Positions 7,897-16,344 of a stretch of 64,000 bases of DNA are shown piece after piece. Below the pieces are notes generated by a model, which saw only the letters and a program-made list of their open reading frames with translations, did no database searches and was not told the origin of the DNA. The position numbers and the translations under genes were made by a program. Origin of the DNA: Cytophaga aurantiaca DSM 3654. GTDB lineage: Bacteria; Bacteroidota; Bacteroidia; Cytophagales; Cytophagaceae. The number at the start of each line of letters is the position of its first letter. Position 1 is the stretch's first letter. The DNA is taken from NCBI RefSeq assembly GCF_000379725.1, contig NZ_KB903623.1, positions 62,001 through 126,000 of the forward strand. The letters are read 5' to 3'.

Positions 7897-9523
7897 GCTG
7901 AAACTTGCAATAACTGTAGTTCTTTTAAATACATCGTTGTGTGTATTTGCTCAGACGGATGGCATCATTCCTCCAACGGTATTTACCACCGAAGATAAAG
8001 CGAAATTAGATCTGGTTCCGGCTAACCGTTTCTTCGAACAGAATCAGGATTTGCAGCCGCAACAGGATCCGAAGCCGCAACAATACGATACGAAAGATTA
8101 CTCTATCAACCCACCTCGCTTTGATGCGAAGGTTAAAATACCAACCATGCCTGTAGATTCACTAGCTCCGATCTTAGCAAATTATGCTAAACTTGGTGCA
8201 GGTAATTATGGTACCGTATTGGGTGAAGTTTATCTGACAAATAAGAGAAGTAAATCCTATTCGTATGGTGCACATGGGAAGCATTTATCATCTTCGAAAG
8301 GTTCACTTATGAATTCCGGTAATGGTCATGATTTACTTGAAGTATTTGGTAGCAAATACGGTAAAGTTAACAGCTGGAACGGGCATGTGTCTTACAGCAA
8401 TGATCGTTACAGATATTATGGTTTGCCGCAAGCAGATTCGATCAACAACAAAGATTCGATCAAACAAACCTATCAATTGTTTCATGCCGGGATCAATACA
8501 AATAAAACAGTTGTAGGAGATAAGTTTACATACAATACAGGCTTTGATGTATATTATCTTACGACAAAACGCAAAGCAAATGAGCTGGAATTGATGTGGA
8601 ACGGAAAAGGAACATACAAAATAAATGATATACGTTCGGCTTCACTTGAAGCTTCTATTTCAAATGCAAACCGTGTAGATTCGTCAACTACCAACCGTTT
8701 TTTATTAATGATAAAGCCAACGTATAAATTGATCGAAGAGAAATGGGATCTGACAGTTGGTGCAACCGTAAATTATTCAACGGATACCTTGAAGGGATCA
8801 AATGGCTTCCATCTCTATCCGGCCATACATGGTAATTACAACTTGCTTCCGGGTAAGGTGACAGTGTTTGCTGGAATTGGCGGTGGTATGAATAAAAATA
8901 CCTACCGTACGCTGGTACAACAAAATCCGTACTTAGGTTCGGATGTACCTCTGCATCAAACCAGCTGCAAACTGGATTTGTATGCAGGTTCTTCAGGAAA
9001 TATTGATAATAATGTCAGTTATAAAGTTCAGATCAGTTATAAGACGTTCGGAAACCAGTACTTCCTTACAAACAGTAACTCTGATTCAAGCCAGTTTACT
9101 GCCTTGTACGATAATGCAAATCTATTTTCTTTTGACGGAGGTTTGTTTTATGACCTGCATAAAGACTGGAGAGTTTCAGCAAATGTCTTGTACAATGCAT
9201 GGAAAACAGACGTGCAAGCAGAGGCTTGGCACCGTCCGGCTTTTCAATCTTCTTTAGGAATTCAGTATAATTTGCAGAAAAAAATATACTTTAATGCCGA
9301 AATGTATTACATTAGTGGCATACAAGGTCGTAATTTAGAGAGCAATCGCACTGTTAAATTGAGTGATATTGCCGATTTGAGTCTGAAATCCGAATATAGA
9401 TTTTCGAATACTTTCTCGGCTTTCTTAGAATTAAATAATATCTTGTCACAGAAATACCAAAGATATTTATATTACCAGGTAAAAGGATTCAACGTTTTAG
9501 CTGGGTTGACGTATAGCTTTTAA
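7889..9523 (+). CDS. outer-membrane beta-barrel protein
   Basis: A protein of about 544 residues starting with a signal peptide (NKLKLAITVVLLNTSLCVFAQ). A Pro/Gln-rich linker (about residues 45-70) follows, then alternating hydrophobic and aromatic strands typical of an outer-membrane barrel, ending in LAGLTYSF with the C-terminal phenylalanine expected for barrel insertion. It has no plug domain, so it is not a full TonB-dependent receptor. It overlaps the TPR gene by 8 bp and is followed with no gap by the HU/SPOR gene, suggesting the three act together at the envelope. The substrate is unknown. Confidence 0.75.
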   Translation: MNKLKLAITVVLLNTSLCVFAQTDGIIPPTVFTTEDKAKLDLVPANRFFEQNQDLQPQQDPKPQQYDTKDYSINPPRFDAKVKIPTMPVDSLAPILANYAKLGAGNYGTVLGEVYLTNKRSKSYSYGAHGKHLSSSKGSLMNSGNGHDLLEVFGSKYGKVNSWNGHVSYSNDRYRYYGLPQADSINNKDSIKQTYQLFHAGINTNKTVVGDKFTYNTGFDVYYLTTKRKANELELMWNGKGTYKINDIRSASLEASISNANRVDSSTTNRFLLMIKPTYKLIEEKWDLTVGATVNYSTDTLKGSNGFHLYPAIHGNYNLLPGKVTVFAGIGGGMNKNTYRTLVQQNPYLGSDVPLHQTSCKLDLYAGSSGNIDNNVSYKVQISYKTFGNQYFLTNSNSDSSQFTALYDNANLFSFDGGLFYDLHKDWRVSANVLYNAWKTDVQAEAWHRPAFQSSLGIQYNLQKKIYFNAEMYYISGIQGRNLESNRTVKLSDIADLSLKSEYRFSNTFSAFLELNNILSQKYQRYLYYQVKGFNVLAGLTYSF

Positions 9524-10591
9524 ATGATCAATATAGAAAAATATATAGCTGAATTGGTTGGTAATCACGACTGTGTGATTGTCCCAGGCTTAGGTGCGTT
9601 TGTTGCCTTAGCTACTTCAGCAGATATACATCCCATTACCCATAAGTTTACAGCTCCGGGCCGTACACTGAGTTTTAATGCTCAAATTAAAGTGAATGAC
9701 GGCTTGTTAGCTGCTGAGATTTCACGTAAAGAAGGCATTTCTTTTCAGGAAGCAACTGCTATGATTGATGAATATGTAAAGCAGTTTAATACCTCTCTTT
9801 CTGTTTTTAAACACTACAACTGCAACGGCATTGGTCGTTTCTTTTACAATGTTGGAGGCAAATTAGAGTTTGAACCCGATTTTACGATTAATTTCTCATC
9901 AGACAGTTTTGGCTTAACGGATTTTATTTTTAAACCAATAGATCGCAACACATTCGATATGACTACTTCTCCAAATCACCGCAAGGCGAAAGAAGTTTCT
10001 TCAAAAGAGAAATCTGAAGAAGGCGCAAAAAGCAAAACAACTGTTTTAGCAAAAGTTCTGTTTATATTAATGCCTTTGGTTGTATTAATAGGTGCTGCAG
10101 GTGTTGTGGTATACAATCAACAATCGGATGTTTCACTTGGCGGAATTAACATCTTTGGATCTTTAGGGTCTAAAAAAGAAATTGCTGTAGTTGATTCTAT
10201 TGCAACAATCGCTGTTGTTGATTCAGTAGCTGAAGTTAGCAACGAAGAAGTAATGCCTGCTGTAGATACTGTTGTAGCGGAAGTTACTCCGGAAGTGATA
10301 GAAGCTGCTCCGGTAAAAGAAGTTAAGCATAAAAAGCCTGCGACTGTTGCTGCATCTGAAGCAACAGCTGGTAAATATTACATCATTGTAGGTGCTTTCA
10401 AAAACGAAAGCAATGCTGATAACTTATATTCTAAACTGCAAACGGAAAACAAAGCAGCAGCAAAACTTCCATTAGATGCTGCAGGCTTTTATAAGGTTGC
10501 AGTAGGGTCGTTTGAATCTTTAGAAGCTGCCAATGCTGAACTTACGAATCTTCAAGGTACGTATAGCGGTATCTGGGTGAAAAAATATTAA
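9524..10591 (+). CDS. HU-CCDC81-type domain protein with membrane segment and SPOR domain
   Basis: Residues 1 to about 145 form two divergent HU/IHF-like domains of the prokaryotic CCDC81 clade (INIEKYIAELVGNHDCVIVP; GAFVA; later GIGRFFYNVGGKLEFEPDF). A transmembrane segment follows at about residues 173-196 (KVLFILMPLVVLIGAAGVVV), then an acidic/valine-rich spacer and a C-terminal SPOR domain (about 284-355, KYYIIVGAFKNESNADNLYS). SPOR domains bind denuded septal peptidoglycan. Comparative work on the HU superfamily proposed that such fusions link the envelope or division site to a cytoplasmic ligand. The ATG follows the preceding stop with no gap. Confidence 0.85.
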   Translation: MINIEKYIAELVGNHDCVIVPGLGAFVALATSADIHPITHKFTAPGRTLSFNAQIKVNDGLLAAEISRKEGISFQEATAMIDEYVKQFNTSLSVFKHYNCNGIGRFFYNVGGKLEFEPDFTINFSSDSFGLTDFIFKPIDRNTFDMTTSPNHRKAKEVSSKEKSEEGAKSKTTVLAKVLFILMPLVVLIGAAGVVVYNQQSDVSLGGINIFGSLGSKKEIAVVDSIATIAVVDSVAEVSNEEVMPAVDTVVAEVTPEVIEAAPVKEVKHKKPATVAASEATAGKYYIIVGAFKNESNADNLYSKLQTENKAAAKLPLDAAGFYKVAVGSFESLEAANAELTNLQGTYSGIWVKKY

Positions 10592-10635
10592 TCGCATTGT
10601 AATAATTTATCTGAACACATTTCGTTCTTTAAACC

Positions 10636-11466
10636 ATGAGTGCAATTTCACAACAGGAAGACAAACAATACGAACGCAAAGGCCTTATTTATGCGCTGAT
10701 TTTTCATGCTGTTCTGCTTGTCAGTTTTTTCTTCTGGATTGTTCTTAAAAAAGTGAATACCGAAGCAGGTGGTGGAACACCGGGTGAGATTGTAAATTTC
10801 GGTTTTGATGAAATTGGGTCTGGAGATAATAACTCCATGGATCAGGTTACTACACAAGTAGATCAAACACCCCAAGAAGCACAGGAACCTCAAGAGGCTT
10901 CAACAGACGACGCAAATCTTACAACAACAGATCCAAATGCAGAGACGGTAGTAGACGATACTAAAAAGCCTGCAGCTTCTACACCAGTAACACCTACAAC
11001 TAAACCTACTCCTACACCAACTACAAAACCAGCGACCAATCCGAATGCACAGATGGGGGCATTGAATAAGCCTGGTGTTGACGGTGGTGATGGCGTTACA
11101 GGTAAACCAGGTAATCAAGGCAGTCAAACCGGGAGTCTGAATAGTCAGAATTATTACAACGAAGGTACTGGCGGCAAAGGTAACGGAACATTGAATATGG
11201 CTGGCTGGCATTTAGATGCGGATCCTAAAGTTGCGAATCCCAATAAAGAAAGTGGCAATATTGTTTTTACTGTTAAAATCGATGCAAAAGGTGATGTGGT
11301 AGGTGTCGTAATTAAAACTAGAACCATTAACGATGCAGCCTTGATTGAAAAATGCAAAAGTGAAATTAAGGAAAAAATGGAATTCGTTAAAAATAGAGAC
11401 AATACAAATTCTGACGAAAATTCCACCTACACCGGCACAATTACCTTTGTATTCGTAGTGAACTAA
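10636..11466 (+). CDS. TonB-like energy-transducer family protein
   Basis: A 276-residue protein with the TonB layout: a short cytoplasmic N-terminus, one membrane anchor at about residues 16-38 (LIYALIFHAVLLVSFFFWIV), a long Thr/Pro-rich periplasmic spacer (about 80-165, many TPTT/KPTP stretches), and a small C-terminal domain (about 188-276, AGWHLDADPKV...GTITFVFVV) resembling the TonB C-terminal fold. It would couple inner-membrane energy to outer-membrane partners, but no exbB or exbD is present here. The C-terminal domain is closely matched by the stand-alone exported protein at 13448-13843. Confidence 0.75.
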   Translation: MSAISQQEDKQYERKGLIYALIFHAVLLVSFFFWIVLKKVNTEAGGGTPGEIVNFGFDEIGSGDNNSMDQVTTQVDQTPQEAQEPQEASTDDANLTTTDPNAETVVDDTKKPAASTPVTPTTKPTPTPTTKPATNPNAQMGALNKPGVDGGDGVTGKPGNQGSQTGSLNSQNYYNEGTGGKGNGTLNMAGWHLDADPKVANPNKESGNIVFTVKIDAKGDVVGVVIKTRTINDAALIEKCKSEIKEKMEFVKNRDNTNSDENSTYTGTITFVFVVN

Positions 11467-11469
11467 TAC

Positions 11470-12759
11470 GTGGATTACAACCAAACAATTCATTTTCTTT
11501 ACACCCAATACCCGGCTTTTGAAAAACAAGGAGGTTTAGCTTATAAGCCAGGTTTAGATAATGTCCTTGGTATTTCAGAAGCATTCAATAATCCACATCT
11601 CGCATTCAAGTCTATCCATGTTGCAGGTACCAATGGAAAGGGCAGCAGCTCTAGTATGCTAGCTGCTATTTTACAAACTGCAGGCTATAAAGTAGGTCTC
11701 TATACATCTCCACACATACATCGCTTTACTGAACGTATCCGCATCAACGGTGTTGAAATTCCCGAAGCCGAAGTTGTCAATTTCGTTGAAAATAACACTG
11801 TTGTTTTCGAACAATTCAAACCTTCTTTCTTCGAGATAACGACCATACTTGCATTTAACTGGTTTGCAAAACAACAGGTTGATATTGCTATTGTTGAAAC
11901 GGGTATGGGGGGTAGATTAGATGCTACCAATATCATTCACCCGGAAGTTTCCTTGATCACGAACGTGAGTCTGGATCATACACAGTTTTTAGGAAATACA
12001 CTTACAGCTATCGCATCAGAAAAGGCAGGTATCATTAAACAGAATACACCTGTAGTTGTTTCAGAATATCAGCAAGATATTATAGAAGTTTTTGAAAATA
12101 CATCTTTAAGTCTGAATGCTCCGTTAATAAAGGCGTATGAGTATTATGAATGTAGTGATCTGCTGAATGTTGGACGTGCATCTGTTTTGGAAATTAAAAA
12201 TATTCCTACTCAAAAAAGTATGGATGTTAAAACAGATCTGCAGGGAATTTATCAAAGCAGAAATATACTTGGTGTATTAAGTGTGCTGGATGTATTGAAA
12301 AACAGTGGATGGAATATCTCTGAAACAGCTATTCTTGAAGGACTAAAACAGGTGCAAAAGCAATCTGGTTTTAAAGGGCGTTGGCAGGTTGTATCGGACA
12401 AGCCGCTTGTGATCCTTGATGCAGCGCACAACGAAGCAGGCATGATCCTTTCTATGGATCAATTGAATTCATTAAATAAAAAAATACATATAGTAATTGG
12501 TATGGTTAAAGATAAAGATGTGTCACACATTATATCATTACTTCCTGTATCCGCATCTTATTATTTCTGTCAGGCAAATAATCCACGCGCACTATCAGCA
12601 ACAGAATTGCAACAGTTGGCGCAGCAGCAAGGTCTTTCCGGTATTACGATACCGAATGTGAATGAGGCCCTGTTGGCAGCAAAGAATGCCTCTCATGCAG
12701 ACGATGTGATCTGGGTAGGCGGGAGCTTATATGTATTGGGAGAATTATCATTGAATTAA
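11470..12759 (+). CDS. folC: folylpolyglutamate/dihydrofolate synthase
   Basis: FolC joins glutamate to dihydropteroate or folates in the cytosol. The 429-residue protein carries the Mur-ligase-type P-loop GTNGKGS at residues 53-59, the YTSPHIHRFTERIRING segment, ETGMGGRLDATN, and NVSLDHTQFLG, all typical of FolC. The start is GTG at 11470, 3 bp after the TonB-like gene's stop. No other in-frame start fits the conserved N-terminus. Placement after a tonB-like gene is common in Bacteroidota. Confidence 0.95.
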   Translation: MDYNQTIHFLYTQYPAFEKQGGLAYKPGLDNVLGISEAFNNPHLAFKSIHVAGTNGKGSSSSMLAAILQTAGYKVGLYTSPHIHRFTERIRINGVEIPEAEVVNFVENNTVVFEQFKPSFFEITTILAFNWFAKQQVDIAIVETGMGGRLDATNIIHPEVSLITNVSLDHTQFLGNTLTAIASEKAGIIKQNTPVVVSEYQQDIIEVFENTSLSLNAPLIKAYEYYECSDLLNVGRASVLEIKNIPTQKSMDVKTDLQGIYQSRNILGVLSVLDVLKNSGWNISETAILEGLKQVQKQSGFKGRWQVVSDKPLVILDAAHNEAGMILSMDQLNSLNKKIHIVIGMVKDKDVSHIISLLPVSASYYFCQANNPRALSATELQQLAQQQGLSGITIPNVNEALLAAKNASHADDVIWVGGSLYVLGELSLN

Positions 12760-12762
12760 ATA

Positions 12763-13428
12763 ATGGCACGTAAAAAATTAATGCGTTTCAAATGGAACGA
12801 TGAAGTACATAATCTTTTTCAACCTGAAAAAGATAACTATAAATTTTACAAAGGAAATTGGAAAGAGTATTTTAAAAATACGAATCCGATTGTATTGGAA
12901 GTTGGTTGCGGCAGAGCAGAATACACAACGGGCTTGGCAGCATTGAACCCGGATGTGAATTACATAGGCTTGGATATTAAAGGCGCCAGATTGTGGAAAG
13001 GAAGTTCGTTATCAATTGAAGCAGGCCTTACCAATACAGCTTTCATTCGAACGAAATTGCAAAATCTGGAAGAGTTTTTTGAACCAGGTGAAGTGAAAGG
13101 AATCTGGATCACATTTCCGGATCCAAAGCCTAGGGAGAGTGAAGCGAAGTTACGTTTATCAGGCTTACGCTTTATGAATATTTACCGTAGATTAATGCCG
13201 CAAGGAGGTAAAGTGTTTTTTAAAACCGATAACAGGATATTGTTTGATCATACCTTAGAAGTTTTAAAGGAACCGAGTCTTAAAATTTCAAACCTGGTAT
13301 TTACACACGATCTATATCAGTCTGATTTGTTAGCTGAACATTACGGCATTCAGACAACCTATGAAAAAACCTATTTGAACCAAGGAGTATCGATCAATTA
13401 TTTGAAGTTTGATTTCTTACCATTGTAA
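12763..13428 (+). CDS. trmB: tRNA (guanine-N7-)-methyltransferase
   Basis: TrmB methylates G46 in the variable loop of tRNAs using S-adenosylmethionine. The 221-residue protein has the SAM-binding motif VLEVGCGRAEYT (about residues 44-55), the GLDIKG segment, and the family-diagnostic ITFPDPKPRESEAKLR (about 125-140). It starts 3 bp after folC stops, so it belongs to the same transcription unit. Confidence 0.94.
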   Translation: MARKKLMRFKWNDEVHNLFQPEKDNYKFYKGNWKEYFKNTNPIVLEVGCGRAEYTTGLAALNPDVNYIGLDIKGARLWKGSSLSIEAGLTNTAFIRTKLQNLEEFFEPGEVKGIWITFPDPKPRESEAKLRLSGLRFMNIYRRLMPQGGKVFFKTDNRILFDHTLEVLKEPSLKISNLVFTHDLYQSDLLAEHYGIQTTYEKTYLNQGVSINYLKFDFLPL

Positions 13429-13447
13429 TTGCTAAATATGTTTTATC

Positions 13448-13843
13448 ATGAAGAGTATTCTTAGATTGTTTCTGTTCATTTTCTTTAGTATTATATCTAT
13501 TCACACTTATGCTCAGCATAATTCTACTGATAAGCCAAAATATAATTATTCAGAGACGGTTGATACTTCTGGACGGCCACTATCAATGGATGGTTGGCAT
13601 CTTGAGAGCCAACCAAGTGTTGTAAATGCGGATAAGGAGACAGGTATGATCTGTTATGAAATAAGAATTAATAGTGATGGTGATTTATTATATCTTAAAG
13701 TTCTTAAGCAGACAATTAGTGATAAGCTTGCTGGAAAATGTAAAGATAAAATTCTTGAAATGGATTTCATTAAAAATCGAGATAATACTTCTACAGCATC
13801 TATTTCAAAGGGAACCATTACGTTTATATTTAGAGTAGAATAA
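13448..13843 (+). CDS. small exported protein, paralogue of the TonB-like C-terminal domain
   Basis: A 131-residue protein with a signal peptide (LRLFLFIFFSIISIHTYAQ) and then a single domain (about residues 45-131). That domain aligns along its length with the C-terminal domain of the protein at 10636-11466: MDGWHLESQPSVVNADKETG against MAGWHLDADPKVANPNKESG, and DFIKNRDNT...GTITFIFRVE against EFVKNRDNT...GTITFVFVVN. It lacks the membrane anchor and the Pro-rich spacer. This is a duplicated domain freed into the periplasm; its role is unknown. It lies 19 bp downstream of trmB. Confidence 0.75.
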   Translation: MKSILRLFLFIFFSIISIHTYAQHNSTDKPKYNYSETVDTSGRPLSMDGWHLESQPSVVNADKETGMICYEIRINSDGDLLYLKVLKQTISDKLAGKCKDKILEMDFIKNRDNTSTASISKGTITFIFRVE

Positions 13844-13858
13844 TAACTTATAAATTCT

Positions 13859-13909
13859 CCATAAAAAGGAAGCCTTGAAATATCTTATTTCAAGGCTTCC
13901 TTTTTATGG
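13859..13909. terminator. bidirectional intrinsic terminator
   Basis: Perfect 24-bp arms (13859-13882 and 13886-13909) with a 3-base loop. The GC core AAGGAAGCCTTG is flanked by A runs and T runs, so it can end transcription from both sides. It lies between the convergent small exported protein (plus) and the outer-membrane protein (minus). Confidence 0.9.
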
Positions 13910-13921
13910 ATTAAAGTTCAA

Positions 13922-14494
13922 TTACAAAATCTTAAATCCTGCCGTAATCAGGAATGCATTTGTATGCATGCTGTTAGATGTGTTGTCAATATCGGTTAGG
14001 CCTCTTTGATATTTTAAGTCGAACGTGAATTTCCACACATCAATACCTGCACCGACATTCAATAAGACATTGTCTGAGGAATAATTTGGGTTTAATGTTG
14101 GATCACCGTTTTTATATTTTAATGAGTTTATATTGGAATAGCTCGGCCCTGCAAATACACGTATATAAGTTAAATCAGTAAATTTGAAAATACGATAACC
14201 CAATAAAAGGTCTGCATTTACAGATTTTAAATGCGCATCTGTAGTTGATTGGTTATGATCAAACGAAGAAGAACTACTTAAGTAATAGACATTGGGCTGC
14301 AGATACCATTTTTTAATATCAAACCGTAGGAATCCACCCAATGCATAACCTGAGCCGGCACTGTTGTTTGTAAAGGTCGAATTGTCCAGCGTAGAAGTTG
14401 TATATCCTACCATCGGTCCGAATGTGAAAATTTTTTGAGCGTTGGCATTGCTGATAACTGCAAATACGACCAATAATAAAAGTATCTGTTTCAT
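13922..14494 (-). CDS. outer-membrane beta-barrel protein, 190 aa
   Basis: A 190-residue protein with a signal peptide (KQILLLLVVFAVISNANAQ) and an eight-strand-sized beta-barrel: FGPMVGYTTSTL, GYALGGFLRFDIKKWYLQPNVYYL, NADLLLGYRIF, VRVFAGPSYS-like strands, and a final TNAFLITAGFKIL. It resembles the small Bacteroidota outer-membrane barrels of the PorT/porin-like superfamily, but I see nothing that ties it specifically to type IX secretion. It is a single gene facing the folC-trmB run. Its function is unknown. Confidence 0.75.
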   Translation of the reverse strand: MKQILLLLVVFAVISNANAQKIFTFGPMVGYTTSTLDNSTFTNNSAGSGYALGGFLRFDIKKWYLQPNVYYLSSSSSFDHNQSTTDAHLKSVNADLLLGYRIFKFTDLTYIRVFAGPSYSNINSLKYKNGDPTLNPNYSSDNVLLNVGAGIDVWKFTFDLKYQRGLTDIDNTSNSMHTNAFLITAGFKIL

Positions 14495-14664
14495 GATTTT
14501 TATGGAATAAATAATAAGTCAAGATATAGAATTTCGCGTAAATAAAATCGGTTAAAAGCATTATTTTAAGTTAAATAATAGCTCTTTACCACATGTCTCT
14601 TAACAGATCAAATCAATGTTAAGAAATGCTTGATTTTAACACGGATAAACTCGAAAAATATGCG

Positions 14665-14672
14665 TATTTTTG
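14665..14672 (+). promoter_or_regulatory. candidate -7 promoter element of gldA
   Basis: TATTTTTG matches TAnnTTTG exactly and ends 16 bases upstream of the gldA ATG at 14689. It lies in a 194-bp intergenic region. No TTG is found at the expected distance upstream. Confidence 0.4.
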
Positions 14673-14688
14673 AAAAAATCCCTATAGT

Positions 14689-15606
14689 ATGTCGGTGTTG
14701 GTAAAAGACTTAGTTAAGATATATGGAACACAGCGCGCTGTGGATGGAATATCGTTTACTGCAGCCAAAGGACAGATAACCGGTTTTTTAGGTCCTAATG
14801 GTGCCGGTAAGTCAACAACAATGAAGATTGCCACGTGTTTCATACCACCAACTGAAGGTAGTATTGAAGTGTGCGGGTATGACGTTGTGACTTCACCAAT
14901 TGAAGTAAGAAAACAGATCGGATATCTTCCGGAACACAATCCATTATATCTTGATATGTACGTTCAGGAATACCTGAAATTTACAGGTGGTTTGTACGGC
15001 ATGAAAGGTGCTGCTTTACAAAAACGTATTGCTGATATGATTGAACTGTGTGGCTTAACGGTTGAGCAGTATAAAAAAATAGGCGCCTTGTCTAAAGGAT
15101 ATCGTCAGCGTGTTGGTTTGGCGCAGGCATTGATTCACGATCCGCAGGTATTGATCTTAGATGAACCCACAACAGGTCTGGATCCGAATCAGATTCTTGA
15201 GATACGTAAAGTGATCAAGAGTATTGCGAAAGATAAAACAGTAATCTTCTCTACACATATCATGCAGGAAGTGCAGGCTTTGTGCGATCAGGTGATCATC
15301 ATTAATAAAGGTAAAATTGTAGCAGATAAAACAATTGCAGAAATTCGCAATCTGAATACAACTGTAAAAATTATCCGAATTGAATTTACAGAGCAGGTTG
15401 ATATCAATCAGTTCAGATCATTTGAATTTGTTTCAGATGCAAAACATATTCAGGCGAATGTGTATGAACTTGTTGTAACAACTGATGCAGATACACGTCC
15501 GTTGATATTTAAGGCTTGTGCTGACAAAGGCTGGACACTGATAGAAATGAAGGTAGAAGAGCAGTCGTTAGAAAGTGTGTTCAGAGAACTGACTTCAAAA
15601 ATATAA
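14689..15606 (+). CDS. gldA: gliding-motility ABC transporter ATP-binding protein GldA
   Basis: The 305-residue protein is an ABC ATPase: Walker A GPNGAGKST (residues 35-43), signature LSKGYRQRVGLAQ, Walker B VLILDEPTTGLDP, and H-loop FSTHIMQE. YLPEHNPLYLDMYVQEYL and the C-terminal region with EMKVEEQSLESVFRELT match the GldA subfamily. GldA works with GldF and GldG as the ABC transporter needed for gliding in Flavobacterium johnsoniae. Here gldF follows directly after the stop codon, so the three form one operon. Confidence 0.92.
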   Translation: MSVLVKDLVKIYGTQRAVDGISFTAAKGQITGFLGPNGAGKSTTMKIATCFIPPTEGSIEVCGYDVVTSPIEVRKQIGYLPEHNPLYLDMYVQEYLKFTGGLYGMKGAALQKRIADMIELCGLTVEQYKKIGALSKGYRQRVGLAQALIHDPQVLILDEPTTGLDPNQILEIRKVIKSIAKDKTVIFSTHIMQEVQALCDQVIIINKGKIVADKTIAEIRNLNTTVKIIRIEFTEQVDINQFRSFEFVSDAKHIQANVYELVVTTDADTRPLIFKACADKGWTLIEMKVEEQSLESVFRELTSKI

Positions 15607-15615
15607 TTGAATTCT

Positions 15616-16344
15616 ATGTTGACTATATTTCAAAAAGAAATAGCCGTTTTTCTTAATTCCCTGATTGCATATTTAGTAATCTTAGTATTCCTGACTTTTA
15701 TAGGTCTATTCATGTGGGTATTGCCGGAAAGCAGTATACTGGATTATGGTTATGCTGAAATGGATACCTTATTTTCATACGGACCTTTAGCATTTTTATT
15801 GTTGATTCCTGCAATTACGATGCGTTCATTCGCAGAAGAAAAAAAAGATGGAACGATTGAACTCTTATTAACCAAGCCGATCAGTGATTGGTCATTGTTG
15901 TTGGGGAAATATTTATCGGCATGCGCGCTTGTTGCTTTTGCGTTAATTCCAACGATTCTGTATTACATCTCCGTATATAAATTAGGGAAGCCCGTAGGTA
16001 ATATTGATTCAGCTGCTGTGAGTTCTTCTTACATCGGTTTGTTTTTATTAGGTTGTGTGTATACATCCGCAGGTATCTTTGCTTCATCTGTAAGTACCAA
16101 TCAGATTGTTTCATTTATTGTAGCTCTCTTGTTATGCTATTTGATCTATAATGGATTTAATCATTTGGCAAGCCTCGATCTTTGGGAAGGCTCTGCAGTA
16201 TCCTTACTGCCTTTGGGGTTAGATTATCATTACAATGCATTGAGTAAAGGTGTTGTTGATTCCAGAAATGTATTTTACTTTCTGACGGTAATCGGCATTA
16301 TGCTTTTATCGACAAAAATAATTTTAGGGAGTAGAAAGTGGTAA
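15616..16344 (+). CDS. gldF: gliding-motility ABC transporter permease GldF
   Basis: A permease of about 242 residues with six hydrophobic segments (for example IAYLVILVFLTFIGLFMWVL, YGPLAFLLLIPAITMRSFAEEK, ACALVAFALIPTILYYISVY, FIVALLLCYLIYNGF). The RSFAEEKKDGTIELLLTKPI motif after the second segment is typical of ABC-2 type and GldF permeases. I start at the ATG at 15616; a TTG at 15607 would add three residues. It overlaps gldG by a few bases. Confidence 0.9.
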   Translation: MLTIFQKEIAVFLNSLIAYLVILVFLTFIGLFMWVLPESSILDYGYAEMDTLFSYGPLAFLLLIPAITMRSFAEEKKDGTIELLLTKPISDWSLLLGKYLSACALVAFALIPTILYYISVYKLGKPVGNIDSAAVSSSYIGLFLLGCVYTSAGIFASSVSTNQIVSFIVALLLCYLIYNGFNHLASLDLWEGSAVSLLPLGLDYHYNALSKGVVDSRNVFYFLTVIGIMLLSTKIILGSRKW

